A DNA stretch of 64,000 nucleotides from Burkholderiaceae bacterium (GTDB lineage Bacteria > Pseudomonadota > Gammaproteobacteria > Burkholderiales > Burkholderiaceae_E). The translations under genes and the position numbers were made by a program. The notes under the pieces were generated by a model. It worked only from the letters and a program-made list of their open reading frames with translations, was not told where the DNA came from and did no database searches. The stretch covers positions 25,726-89,725 of the forward strand of contig JAMLIN010000013.1 in NCBI GenBank assembly GCA_023954135.1, written 5' to 3'. Positions 9,518 to 18,308 of this stretch are shown one piece after another; the stretch's first letter is position 1; each line of letters opens with the position of its first letter.

Positions 9518-9835
9518 GTCGTTCGAGTGGGATGGCCTGGAGGTATTCTGGGAAAGAATCGCCATCGGCCGTTGCGACGAGACAACGCCGGACCCTCGTC
9601 CATGCGATACCGGGCTCCTCGTGCCCCCGTAATCGAGGGGGCAAGGTGGCCGCCGTCATAGAGCGCGGGTATCCTTGGTGGCGTTCCGAAAGGAATTTCA
9701 ATGATGTAGAGAACCAGATGTCTCTCACCGCGGGCGCGGTGGGCCGCAAACCGGCCCGCCCGTCTGGAAGCCTCCGTGCAACGGCGGATTCCATGCCTCG
9801 TCGACGAGAAACTCGTTACCAAGGGTGATGCGTTA
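9518..9835. other. Intergenic leader region before odhA
   Basis: About 320 bp with no convincing gene. Short open frames here do not resemble proteins, and a 20-codon in-frame extension of odhA is probably untranslated. It should contain the odhA promoter. A weak ATTCT-GGGAA-AGAAT inverted repeat at 9545-9559 is visible, but I could not identify a convincing -35/-10 pair. Confidence 0.4.
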
Positions 9836-12691
9836 ATGATGAAGTCCTTCCAGTCGAACTCCTATCTGTTCGGCGGTAATGCTCCGTATATCGAAGAGCT
9901 CTACGAGAGCTATCTCGACAATCCGAGCTCGGTCTCGGATGAATGGCGGGCCTATTTCGACAACATGCAGGTGGTGCCCGCCGCCGACGGCAATGTCCAG
10001 TCGCGCGACGTCGCCCATGCCCCGATCGTCCAGTCCTTCGCCGAACGGGCCCGCGAGGGAACGCTCGCGCCCCGCGTCATGGGGGGCGATGCCGGCACGG
10101 CCCGCAAGCAGGTATTCGTCCAGTCCCTGATCGCCGCCTACCGCTCGCTGGGCAATCGCTGGGCCGATCTCGACCCGCTCAAGCGGCACGAGCGGCCGAC
10201 GATTCCCGAGCTGGAGCCGGCGTTCTACGATTTCACCGAAGGCGACCACGCCAACATCTACTCGGTCGCCAACACTTTCTTCGGCTTCGAGAGCGCGACC
10301 CTGCGCGATCTGCTGCATGCGCTGCGCGATACCTATTGCGGCACGATCGGCGCCGAGTTCATGCACATCACCGATCCCGCCCAGAAGCGCTGGATGCAGG
10401 AGCGCATGGAGTCGACCCGCGCGACGCCCAAGTTCTCGCGCGAGAAGAAGCTCCACATCTTCGAGCGGCTGACGGCCGCCGAAGGGCTCGAGAAATACCT
10501 TCACACCAAGTACGTCGGCCAGAAGCGCTTTTCGCTCGAGGGCGGCGAGAGCTTCATCGCCGGTCTCGACGAGGTCATCCAGCATTCGGGCAAGCACGGC
10601 ATCCAGGAGATCGTCATCGGGATGGCCCACCGGGGCCGCCTCAACGTCCTGGTGAACATCCTCGGAAAGATGCCCACCGAGCTCTTCGCGGAGTTCGAGG
10701 GCCAGCATGCCGACGACCTGCCCAGCGGCGACGTGAAGTACCACAAGGGCTTCTCGAGCGATGTCTCCACCGAGGGCGGGCCGGTGCACCTCTCGCTCGC
10801 GTTCAACCCCTCGCACCTCGAGATCGTCAATGCCGTCGTGGGTGGCTCGGCGCGGGCGCGGATGGATCGGCGCAACGACCCCGCGGGCGACGAGGTCCTG
10901 GCGGTGCTGGTGCATGGCGATGCCGCTTTCGCCGGACAGGGGGTCGTGATGGAGTGCCTGAACATGGCGCTCACCCGCGGCTACGGCACCGGCGGAACGG
11001 TGCACATCGTCATCAACAACCAGATCGGCTTCACGACGTCGGATCCGCGCGACGCCCGCTCGACGCTCTACTGCACCGACGTCGTCAAGAGCATCGAGGC
11101 CCCGGTCCTGCACGTCAACGGCAACGATCCGGAAGCCGTCGTGCTGGCGATGCAGATCGCGGTCGATTACCGGATGGCGTTCCGCAAGGACATCGTCGTC
11201 GACATCGTCTGCTATCGCAAGCTGGGCCATAACGAGCAGGACACGCCTTCGCTGACCCAGCCGCTGATGTACCGCAAGATCGCTGCCCTGCCGTCGACCC
11301 GCAGCATCTACGGCGACAAGCTGGTCACCCAGGGCGTGCTCGGCGAGGACGAGGTCGCCACCGCCGCGACGGCGTTCCGCGATGCGATGGACGCGGGCCG
11401 GCATACGGGCGATCCGGTGATCTCGAACTTCAAGAGCAAGTACGCGGTCGACTGGATGCCGTACCTGAACCGCAAGTGGACCGACAGCGCCGATACCGCG
11501 GTGCCGCTGCCGGAGTTGCAGCGGATCGCGGACATCATCACGACGGTTCCGGATTCGGTCGCGATCCATCCCCTGGTGCAGCGCGTGATCGCCGAGCGGG
11601 CCAAGATGGGCCGGGGCGAGATCCCGGTCGACTGGGGAATGGGGGAGCACCTCGCCTTCGCCACCCTGGTGGCGAGCGGCTACGGGGTGCGACTGTCGGG
11701 CCAGGACAGCGGCCGGGGCACTTTCACCCACCGGCATGCGGTGCTCCATGACCAGAAGCGCGAGCAATGGGGCGTGGGCAAGTACATTCCGCTGGAGAAC
11801 GTCGCGCCCAACCAGGGCCGGTTCACGGTCATCGACTCGGTGCTTTCCGAGGAAGCGGTGCTCGGCTTCGAGTACGGCTATTCGACCGCCGAGCCCAATA
11901 CCCTGGTGATCTGGGAGGCGCAGTTCGGCGACTTCGTCAATGGCGCCCAGGTCGTGATCGACCAGTTCATCTCGTCTGGCGAGACCAAATGGGGAAGGGT
12001 TTCGGGCCTCACGCTGATGCTGCCACATGGCTACGAAGGGCAGGGGCCCGAGCATTCCTCGGCGCGGCCGGAACGGTTCCTGCAGCTGTGCGCCGAGAAC
12101 AACATGCAGATCTGCCAGCCGACGACACCGGCGCAGATCTTCCACCTGTTGCGCCGGCAGATGATCCGGCTGTTCCGCAAGCCGCTGGTCATCCTGACCC
12201 CCAAGTCGCTGCTGCGGCACAAGGAGGCAACTTCGCCTCTCACGGCCCTCTCCAGGGGCGGATTCGAGACGGTCATCGGCGAGGCCGATCCCGCGATCGA
12301 GCCGGCCGGGGTCAAGCGCCTCATCCTGTGCTCCGGCCGGGTCTACTACGACCTCGTCGCGGCCCGGCGCGAGCGCAACGCGAACGATGTCGCCATCGTG
12401 CGGATCGAGCAGCTCTATCCCTTCCCCCACAAGGCCTTCGAGACGGAGCTCAAGCGCTTCGCCGGCGCGACGCAGGTGGTGTGGTGCCAGGACGAGCCGC
12501 AGAACCAGGGCTACTGGTTCTACGTCCAGCACCACATCAACGAAACCCTGGGCGCGACCCGGAAGCTGGCCTATGCCGGTCGCCCGGCGTCGGCATCGCC
12601 GGCCGTCGGCTACTTCGACAAGCACTTCGCCCAGCAGAAGGAACTGGTGGCCGCGGCTTTCGGCGACGGGAAGTCGCGCGGGAAGAAGTGA
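9836..12691 (+). CDS. odhA: 2-oxoglutarate dehydrogenase E1 component
   Basis: Thiamine-diphosphate-dependent decarboxylase of the 2-oxoglutarate dehydrogenase complex, passing the succinyl group to the lipoyl arm of OdhB. The product is about 951 residues. It has the E1o N-terminal segment that docks E2 (SYLFGGNAPYIEELYESYL), then the substrate/ThDP region IGMAHRGRLNVLVN and HGDAAFAGQGVV, and the transketolase-like C-terminal half (WEAQFGDFVNGAQVVIDQFI, LPHGYEGQGPEHSSARPERFLQ). The ATG pair at 9836/9839 is favoured because the recognisable E1o N-terminus begins there and AAGGGTGAT lies just upstream. It starts the odhA-odhB-lpdA operon. Confidence 0.95.
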   Translation: MMKSFQSNSYLFGGNAPYIEELYESYLDNPSSVSDEWRAYFDNMQVVPAADGNVQSRDVAHAPIVQSFAERAREGTLAPRVMGGDAGTARKQVFVQSLIAAYRSLGNRWADLDPLKRHERPTIPELEPAFYDFTEGDHANIYSVANTFFGFESATLRDLLHALRDTYCGTIGAEFMHITDPAQKRWMQERMESTRATPKFSREKKLHIFERLTAAEGLEKYLHTKYVGQKRFSLEGGESFIAGLDEVIQHSGKHGIQEIVIGMAHRGRLNVLVNILGKMPTELFAEFEGQHADDLPSGDVKYHKGFSSDVSTEGGPVHLSLAFNPSHLEIVNAVVGGSARARMDRRNDPAGDEVLAVLVHGDAAFAGQGVVMECLNMALTRGYGTGGTVHIVINNQIGFTTSDPRDARSTLYCTDVVKSIEAPVLHVNGNDPEAVVLAMQIAVDYRMAFRKDIVVDIVCYRKLGHNEQDTPSLTQPLMYRKIAALPSTRSIYGDKLVTQGVLGEDEVATAATAFRDAMDAGRHTGDPVISNFKSKYAVDWMPYLNRKWTDSADTAVPLPELQRIADIITTVPDSVAIHPLVQRVIAERAKMGRGEIPVDWGMGEHLAFATLVASGYGVRLSGQDSGRGTFTHRHAVLHDQKREQWGVGKYIPLENVAPNQGRFTVIDSVLSEEAVLGFEYGYSTAEPNTLVIWEAQFGDFVNGAQVVIDQFISSGETKWGRVSGLTLMLPHGYEGQGPEHSSARPERFLQLCAENNMQICQPTTPAQIFHLLRRQMIRLFRKPLVILTPKSLLRHKEATSPLTALSRGGFETVIGEADPAIEPAGVKRLILCSGRVYYDLVAARRERNANDVAIVRIEQLYPFPHKAFETELKRFAGATQVVWCQDEPQNQGYWFYVQHHINETLGATRKLAYAGRPASASPAVGYFDKHFAQQKELVAAAFGDGKSRGKK

Positions 12692-12789
12692 TCGGCCCGG
12701 TATCCATCGAACCGGACCGGGCGTCGTCGCCGAACGCTTGAGCGGGACGCCCGGCACAAGAATCCATCGAATTCGGAGTACTTCAGAAA

Positions 12790-14109
12790 ATGGCCCTGGT
12801 AGAAGTCAAGGTTCCGCAATTGTCCGAATCGGTCGCCGAAGCGACCCTGCTGCAGTGGCACAAGCAGGTCGGCGATTCGGTCGGGCGTGACGAGAACCTG
12901 ATCGATATCGAAACCGACAAGGTTGTCCTGGAACTGCCGGCCCCCGATTCCGGGGTGATCGCCGAGATCCTCGCGGCAGACGGGGCGACCGTCGTGTCGG
13001 ACCAGGTGATCGCGATCCTCGATACCGAAGGCAAGGCGGGCGCGTCGGCAACCCGGGCGCCCGTCGCGGCGCCGGTCGCGTCTCCAGCCGAGGCGCCCGT
13101 GGCGGCGCCTGCTCCCGCCCAGCTTGCGCCCGGCTCGCAATCGGCGCCGGCGCCGGCGTCGCGGCCGGGCAAGGAGGTCGCGATGCCGTCGGCCGCCAAG
13201 CTGATGGCCGAGAACAATCTCGGGCCCGGCGATGTCACCGGTACCGGCAAGGGTGGCCGGATCACCAAGGGCGACGTTCTCGGGGCGCTGTCCGCACCCG
13301 CCCCGACACCGGTGCCGGCGCCAGCCGCCGCGGCAGCCGCGGCAGCCGCGCCGGCACCCAGCCTGCCGCAGGTGCGAGCCCCGATCGACCTCGCGAAGGT
13401 CCTCGAGGGAAGGCCGGAGCAGCGGGTGCCGATGTCCCGGCTGCGCCAGCGGGTTGCCGAGCGCCTGCTGCAGTCGCAGGCTACCAACGCGATCCTCACC
13501 ACCTTCAACGAGGTCAACATGGCGCCGGTCATGGCGCTGCGCAAGAAGTATCAGGAGTCGTTCGAGAAGGCGAACGGCACGCGCCTGGGCTTCATGTCCT
13601 TCTTCGTCAAGGCGGTGGTTCACGCCCTCAAGAAGTATCCGGTGGTGAACGCATCCATCGACGGGACCGACATCGTCTACCACGGCTACTTCGACGTCGG
13701 GGTCGCCGTCGGCTCGCCGCGTGGCCTGGTCGTACCGGTGGTCCGCAACGCCGACCAGCTGAGCTTCGCGCAGATCGAGAAAACCATCGCCGACTACGGC
13801 CAGCGTGCCCAGCAGGGCAAGCTCGGCCTCGAGGAGCTCACCGGCGGCACGTTCTCGATCAGCAACGGCGGGGTCTTCGGCTCGATGCTCTCGACGCCGA
13901 TCATCAATCCGCCGCAGTCGGCGATCCTCGGCATCCATGCCACCAAGGACCGTGCCGTGGTCGAGAACGGCCAGGTGGTGGTACGGCCCATGAACTATTT
14001 CGCCCTGTCCTACGACCATCGGATCATCGACGGCCGCGAAGCGGTGCTGTTCCTCGTCGCGATCAAGGAGGCGATGGAGGATCCTTCCCGCCTGCTGCTG
14101 GATCTGTGA
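12790..14109 (+). CDS. odhB: 2-oxoglutarate dehydrogenase E2, dihydrolipoyl succinyltransferase
   Basis: Core of the 2-oxoglutarate dehydrogenase complex, transferring the succinyl group to CoA. The 439-residue protein has one lipoyl domain (residues 1-77) with the lipoylated Lys44 in IETDKVVLE. An Ala/Pro linker, a peripheral-subunit-binding domain (about 131-165, [18 protein letters not shown]), a second Ala-rich linker and the catalytic acyltransferase domain follow. The catalytic His lies in [13 protein letters not shown] near the C-terminus. A 98-bp gap separates it from odhA, and lpdA follows after 13 bp. Confidence 0.96.
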   Translation: MALVEVKVPQLSESVAEATLLQWHKQVGDSVGRDENLIDIETDKVVLELPAPDSGVIAEILAADGATVVSDQVIAILDTEGKAGASATRAPVAAPVASPAEAPVAAPAPAQLAPGSQSAPAPASRPGKEVAMPSAAKLMAENNLGPGDVTGTGKGGRITKGDVLGALSAPAPTPVPAPAAAAAAAAAPAPSLPQVRAPIDLAKVLEGRPEQRVPMSRLRQRVAERLLQSQATNAILTTFNEVNMAPVMALRKKYQESFEKANGTRLGFMSFFVKAVVHALKKYPVVNASIDGTDIVYHGYFDVGVAVGSPRGLVVPVVRNADQLSFAQIEKTIADYGQRAQQGKLGLEELTGGTFSISNGGVFGSMLSTPIINPPQSAILGIHATKDRAVVENGQVVVRPMNYFALSYDHRIIDGREAVLFLVAIKEAMEDPSRLLLDL

Positions 14110-14122
14110 GGGGGGCGCGGAC

Positions 14123-15553
14123 ATGTCTGAACGTTTCGACGTCGTCGTCATCGGGTCCGGCCCGGCCGGGTATATCGCCGCGATCCGCGCCGCCCAGCTC
14201 GGCTTCAAGGTCGCCTGCGTGGAGCGCTGGAAGAACCCGGCGGGCGAAGGCGTGCTCGGCGGCACCTGCCTCAACGTCGGCTGCATCCCCTCGAAGGCGC
14301 TGCTGGCTTCTTCCGAGGAGTACGAGAAGCTGACCGGCGACCTGGGAGAGCACGGCATCACCGTGACGGGGGCGAAGGTCGACATTGCCCGGATGATGGC
14401 CCGCAAGGACGGCATCGTCGGGAAGATGACCAAGGGGATCGAGTTCCTGTTCCGCAAGAACCGGATCACCTGGCTCAAGGGGCACGGCCGCTTCCTGCCG
14501 TCGGCCGACGGATTCTTCCGGATCGAGGTCGCCGGCGAGGGCGAGCCGGAGGTGAGCGAAGCGAAGAACGTCATCATTGCGACCGGCTCCAATCCGCGCC
14601 AGCTTCCCGGGATCGAGGTCGACAACGAATCGATCTGCGACAACGTCGGCGCGCTGTCGCTCGCCGCCGTGCCCAGGCGGCTCGGCGTGATCGGGGCGGG
14701 GGTGATCGGCCTCGAGCTCGGTTCGGTATGGCGGCGTCTCGGCTCCGAGGTGACCGTTCTCGAGGCCATGCCGGCCTTTCTGGCGGCCTGCGACGATGCC
14801 GTCGCGAAGGAGGCGGCACGAAGCTTCGCGAAGCAGGGGCTCGACATCCAGCTCGGCGTATCCATCGGCGATGTCAGGAAGTCCCGCAAGGGCGTCTCGA
14901 TCAGCTACGCCGACGCCAAGGGCGAAGCGAAATCGCTCGAGGTCGACCGCCTGGTCGTCTCGGTCGGCCGGGTACCGAACACCGACGGCCTCGGCCTCGA
15001 GGCGGTCGGCATCGAGGTCGACGAGCGCGGCTTCGTGCCGGTCGACGACCATTGCCGGACCAGGGTGCCGGGCCTCTATGCGATCGGCGACGTGGTGCGC
15101 GGCCCGATGCTGGCCCACAAGGGCGAGGACGAGGGCGTGATGGTCGCCGAGCTGATCGCGGGCCAGGCGCCGCACATCGACTACAACACGATCCCCTGGG
15201 TCATCTACACCGCGCCCGAGATCGCCTGGGTCGGCAAGACGGAGCAGCAGCTCAAGGCCGAGGGGCGCGACTACCATGCCGGGCAGTTCCCGTTCGCCGC
15301 CAATGGCCGGGCCCTCGGCATGGGGCATCCGGAAGGCTTCGTCAAGGTGCTTGCGGACGCGAAGACCGACGAGGTTCTCGGGGTCCACATCATTGCCCAC
15401 AATGCGAGCGACCTGATCGCCGAGGCGGCCGTGGCGATGGAGTTCAAGGCGTCGGCGGAGGATATCGGCCGGGTCTGCCACCCTCATCCGTCCATGTCCG
15501 AGGTGGTTCGCGAGGCGGCGCTCGCCAGCAACAAGCGTGCGCTGAACATGTAG
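14123..15553 (+). CDS. lpdA: Dihydrolipoyl dehydrogenase (E3)
   Basis: FAD flavoenzyme that reoxidises the dihydrolipoyl arm of OdhB with NAD+. The 476-residue protein has the N-terminal FAD motif [12 protein letters not shown], the redox-active disulfide in [13 protein letters not shown] (about residues 48-60), a second dinucleotide motif [13 protein letters not shown] for NAD, and the C-terminal His-Glu dyad in [14 protein letters not shown]. Its position directly after odhB marks it as the E3 of the 2-oxoglutarate complex; it may also serve other complexes encoded elsewhere. Confidence 0.96.
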   Translation: MSERFDVVVIGSGPAGYIAAIRAAQLGFKVACVERWKNPAGEGVLGGTCLNVGCIPSKALLASSEEYEKLTGDLGEHGITVTGAKVDIARMMARKDGIVGKMTKGIEFLFRKNRITWLKGHGRFLPSADGFFRIEVAGEGEPEVSEAKNVIIATGSNPRQLPGIEVDNESICDNVGALSLAAVPRRLGVIGAGVIGLELGSVWRRLGSEVTVLEAMPAFLAACDDAVAKEAARSFAKQGLDIQLGVSIGDVRKSRKGVSISYADAKGEAKSLEVDRLVVSVGRVPNTDGLGLEAVGIEVDERGFVPVDDHCRTRVPGLYAIGDVVRGPMLAHKGEDEGVMVAELIAGQAPHIDYNTIPWVIYTAPEIAWVGKTEQQLKAEGRDYHAGQFPFAANGRALGMGHPEGFVKVLADAKTDEVLGVHIIAHNASDLIAEAAVAMEFKASAEDIGRVCHPHPSMSEVVREAALASNKRALNM

Positions 15554-15572
15554 GACCCCTGTGGGGCGCCAG

Positions 15573-15601
15573 CGCAGCCGGACCGGTCTGCTCCGGCTGC
15601 G
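15573..15601 (+). terminator. 10-bp hairpin between lpdA and zapE
   Basis: CGCAGCCGGA (15573-15582) pairs perfectly with TCCGGCTGCG (15592-15601) around a 9-nt loop. There is no U-run, so it may be a weak terminator, an attenuator or an mRNA 3'-end stabiliser that lets part of the odh message extend into zapE. Confidence 0.5.
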
Positions 15602-15625
15602 TTGCCGATGCCCCGACATTCCGAC

Positions 15626-16723
15626 ATGAACGTCCAGCAAAAGTACGAAAGCGTCCTCGCGGCGAGGGGATACACGGCCGACCCGGCGCAACGCGCCGCG
15701 ATCGCCCGGCTGCAACGGATGTACGACGAGCTCGTCGAGTTCCGCACGCGCCGGCGCGGCCGGCTGCGCCGGATGATCGCCCGCCCGGAGGTGCCGCGTG
15801 GCGTCTGGATGCACGGCGGAGTGGGTCGAGGCAAGAGCTTCCTCATGGACTGTTTCTTCGAGACGGTCCCGATCGTCCGCAAGACCCGCCTGCATTTCCA
15901 CGAGTTCATGCGCGGCGTCCATCGCGAGCTCGAGGCCCTGAAGGGACGCCAGGATCCGCTCGACGAGGTCGCCCGGCGAGTTGCGCGTCGTTATCGGCTG
16001 ATCTGCTTCGACGAGTTCCATGTTTCGGACATCGCCGATGCGATGATTCTCGAGCGGCTCCTGCGTGGCCTGTTCACCCACGGCGTCACCTTCGTCATGA
16101 CCTCGAACTACGAACCGTCGGGGCTCTATCCCGAGGGTCTGCACCGCGACCGGATCCTGCCGGCGATCGCGTTGCTGCAGGAGCGCCTGGACGTGATCGG
16201 CGTCGATGCCGGCATCGACTACCGGCGCCAGACGCTTTCACAGGTCCGGACCTACCTCGTGCCGGCCGGGCCCGCTGCCGATGCGGAGCTCGCCGATGCT
16301 TTCGAGCGACTGGCGGCAACCGCCGACGAGGATCCGGTCCTGCGGATCGAGGGGCGCGAGCTCCGGGCGCTGCGCCGGGCGGACGGGGTGTGCTGGTTCG
16401 ATTTCGAGACGATCTGTGGCGGGCCGCGCTCGCAGCTCGACTACCTCGAGCTCGCCCGGTCCTTCCATGCCGTGATCGTGTCCGACGTGCCGAGGATGAC
16501 CCCGGCGATGGCCTCGCAGGCGCGCCGCTTCGTCTGGCTGGTCGACGTGTTCTATGATCAGCGGGTCAAGCTGCTGCTGTCGGCCGAGTGCGATCCCCAG
16601 GGCCTGTACGTGGAGGGCCCGATGTCGGGCGAGTTCTTCCGTACGGTATCCCGGCTCGTCGAGATGCAGTCGGCCGAATACCTCGACCTGCCGAGGCGGC
16701 AGGTCATCGAATCGCTGACCTGA
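15626..16723 (+). CDS. zapE: Cell division ATPase ZapE (AFG1 family)
   Basis: AAA-type ATPase of the AFG1/ZapE family, linked in E. coli to Z-ring stability under stress and in mitochondria to respiratory-chain quality control. Walker A is GGVGRGKSFLMD and Walker B is LICFDEFHVSD. The start is uncertain: TTG at 15602, ATG at 15608 and ATG at 15626 are in frame. The last gives MNVQQKYESVLAARGY, which resembles other family N-termini, and avoids a start buried at the foot of the preceding hairpin. It follows the odh genes on the same strand, an arrangement common in Burkholderiales, and may be co-expressed with them. Confidence 0.88.
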   Translation: MNVQQKYESVLAARGYTADPAQRAAIARLQRMYDELVEFRTRRRGRLRRMIARPEVPRGVWMHGGVGRGKSFLMDCFFETVPIVRKTRLHFHEFMRGVHRELEALKGRQDPLDEVARRVARRYRLICFDEFHVSDIADAMILERLLRGLFTHGVTFVMTSNYEPSGLYPEGLHRDRILPAIALLQERLDVIGVDAGIDYRRQTLSQVRTYLVPAGPAADAELADAFERLAATADEDPVLRIEGRELRALRRADGVCWFDFETICGGPRSQLDYLELARSFHAVIVSDVPRMTPAMASQARRFVWLVDVFYDQRVKLLLSAECDPQGLYVEGPMSGEFFRTVSRLVEMQSAEYLDLPRRQVIESLT

Positions 16724-16730
16724 AGAATTC

Positions 16731-17201
16731 GTGAACACTCCACCTTCAGGGATCGTCGCGGGCCGCCCGCCATGCCGGGCGGACGGGCAGGGCTCCCTGG
16801 TCCGCAGGGGGCTGTCGGTGCTGGCCGTCGCGTTGCTCGCCAGCTGCGCGAGCACGCCCGATCCGGCGATCCTCATGCCGGGGCATCCCCAGGGCCGGAC
16901 CTATACCGAAGCGCAGGCCCGGGAAACCCTCGAGCAGGTGGACGGGCTGCGCGGGCAATGGCAGGCCCGCTGGTCGGCGGCCCTGGCGCGCTGCCACGGG
17001 CGTTTCCTCGCGAGCGATTGCGAGAGCCGGGTGCACGCCGAGCGCCGGGTGGTCGAGGCGGAGCTCGACCGGATCGCGGTGCAGTCGCGACGCGCCCTGC
17101 GCGAGCACCATGCCATCGACCGCAATGTCAGGGAGGCGGGCGGCGACGGCGATGACGATGCGGCGGTGCGCGGGATCATCGAGCCGGCTGGCCGGCGCTG
17201 A
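16731..17201 (+). CDS. Putative small lipoprotein, unknown function
   Basis: A 156-residue product starting with GTG, 7 bp after zapE. After a long N-terminal lead, a signal sequence VRRGLSVLAVALLASC gives a lipobox ending at Cys39. The rest is hydrophilic and Arg-rich with a predicted helical stretch (about 60-130) containing two further cysteines (CHGRFLASDC) that could form a disulfide in the periplasm. The tail is Gly/Asp-rich. I do not recognise the family. The true start may lie further inside, since the signal peptide only begins at about residue 23 of this frame. Confidence 0.6.
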   Translation: MNTPPSGIVAGRPPCRADGQGSLVRRGLSVLAVALLASCASTPDPAILMPGHPQGRTYTEAQARETLEQVDGLRGQWQARWSAALARCHGRFLASDCESRVHAERRVVEAELDRIAVQSRRALREHHAIDRNVREAGGDGDDDAAVRGIIEPAGRR

Positions 17202-17231
17202 CATTCATCTTCGCGCTTCGACCTTCCGGCT

Positions 17232-17978
17232 TCAGCCCTCGAGCCGGACCAGTACCAGCGAGCAGTTGTCGCCCCTGCCTCGGGCCCGTTCGCGGGCCAG
17301 GGCGACCAGTGTCTCGGCGGCTTCACGCACCGGCTGGCCGGCGACGATCGTGGCGATCTCGGCCTCCTCCACATGACGCCAGAGGCCATCCGAGCAGATC
17401 AGGAAGGCGTCGCCCGCGCGCGGGTCGGCGATGCCGTCGATGTCGGCATCGGGCCGTTCCCTCGCGCCCAGCGAATGGACGAGGCGATCGGCCGCGCGAT
17501 TGCGGGGCAGCGGGGCGGACGGCTCGATGCCTTCGCGAGCCAGCCGGCGCGCGAGGGTATGGTCCTGCGTACGGCGGGCGACGGCCGCGTCGCGCAGGTG
17601 ATAGACGCGGCTGTCGCCGACGTGGCACCAGTCGACCCGGTCGGGCTGGATCAGCACGGCGGCGAAGGTGGTGTGGGGTTCGAGACGGGAAGTCAGGGCG
17701 GCGAGCTTGAGGACGGTATGCGTCTCGTCGACGAGGGAACGGAAGAAGGCGTCGACCGGCTCGGCGGAGGGCGTGAAATTGCGGAACCTGGACTGGCAGG
17801 TGAGCAGCGCGTTCTCGGCGGCCAGGGCTCCGCCGCTGCGGCCGCTCAGGCCGTCGGCGAGGACGCCGAGGGCGCAGCGCGGATCCAGGTCGGATGAGAG
17901 GATGGCGACCCGGTCCTGCTGCTCGTCCCTGTCCCCCTGGTGTTGGGCGGCGCAGACCGCCATTCGCAGCCATTGCAT
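17232..17978 (-). CDS. PP2C-family serine/threonine phosphatase
   Basis: A 248-residue single-domain PPM/PP2C phosphatase, predicted cytoplasmic. Motifs in order: GDRDEQQDRVAI near the N-terminus, VLADGLSGRSGGALAA (metal-binding Asp), WCHVGDSRVYHLRD, DHTLARRL, and GDAFLICSDGLWRHV followed by RGDNCSLVLVRL at the C-terminus (metal-binding Asp residues). No kinase or FHA-domain partner is encoded next to it, so its substrate is unknown. It is divergent from the DUF465 gene with about 105 bp between starts. Confidence 0.85.
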   Translation of the reverse strand: MQWLRMAVCAAQHQGDRDEQQDRVAILSSDLDPRCALGVLADGLSGRSGGALAAENALLTCQSRFRNFTPSAEPVDAFFRSLVDETHTVLKLAALTSRLEPHTTFAAVLIQPDRVDWCHVGDSRVYHLRDAAVARRTQDHTLARRLAREGIEPSAPLPRNRAADRLVHSLGARERPDADIDGIADPRAGDAFLICSDGLWRHVEEAEIATIVAGQPVREAAETLVALARERARGRGDNCSLVLVRLEG

Positions 17979-17984
17979 GGTTGA

Positions 17985-18013
17985 TTGAGTACCGTCCGGC
18001 AGCGAAGTATTAT
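17985..18013 (+). promoter_or_regulatory. Candidate sigma70 promoter for the DUF465-helicase operon
   Basis: TTGAGT (17985-17990), 17-bp spacer, TATTAT (18008-18013). The -35 matches four and the -10 five of six consensus bases. Transcription would start near 18020, about 64 nt before the DUF465 ATG. Confidence 0.5.
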
Positions 18014-18083
18014 TTCATGCTGGCAGCTCGCTGGCGCTTGCCTCGCGCGGGGCAGGGCCGGCTTTCGGCGAGTGGGCTTTCGA

Positions 18084-18308
18084 ATGAACCCTATGGTCTC
18101 CGATTCGTACCAACCCCAGGAAACGATCAAGCGCCGTATCGCCGAGCTGGTGCTCGAGCATCGGGGGCTCGACACGATGATCGAGTCGCTCGTGCGCGAG
18201 GGCTGCTTCGATGAGCTCCAGCTGCGCCGCCTGAAGAAGCGCAAGCTGCAGATCAAGGATGCGGTGGTGATTCTGCAGATGCAGCTGGTCCCCGATATCC
18301 CGGCTTGA
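18084..18308 (+). CDS. DUF465 (YdcH-like) small protein
   Basis: A 74-residue, all-helical charged protein (71 if the second ATG at 18093 is used). It contains IKRRIAELVLEHRGLDTMIESL and ends with LRRLKKRKLQIKDAVV; the repeated RRLKKRKLQIKD-type segment is the hallmark of DUF465/YdcH proteins, a family of small coiled coils without an assigned biochemical role. An upstream in-frame extension lacks similarity and is left out. Its stop codon overlaps the TTG start of the downstream helicase, so the two are probably translated together. Confidence 0.82.
   Translation: MNPMVSDSYQPQETIKRRIAELVLEHRGLDTMIESLVREGCFDELQLRRLKKRKLQIKDAVVILQMQLVPDIPA

Noticed and set aside
9545..9559. ATTCT-GGGAA-AGAAT inverted repeat before odhA
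   Set aside because: Arms of 5 bp are expected by chance in a 64-kb window, and there is no associated promoter I can support.
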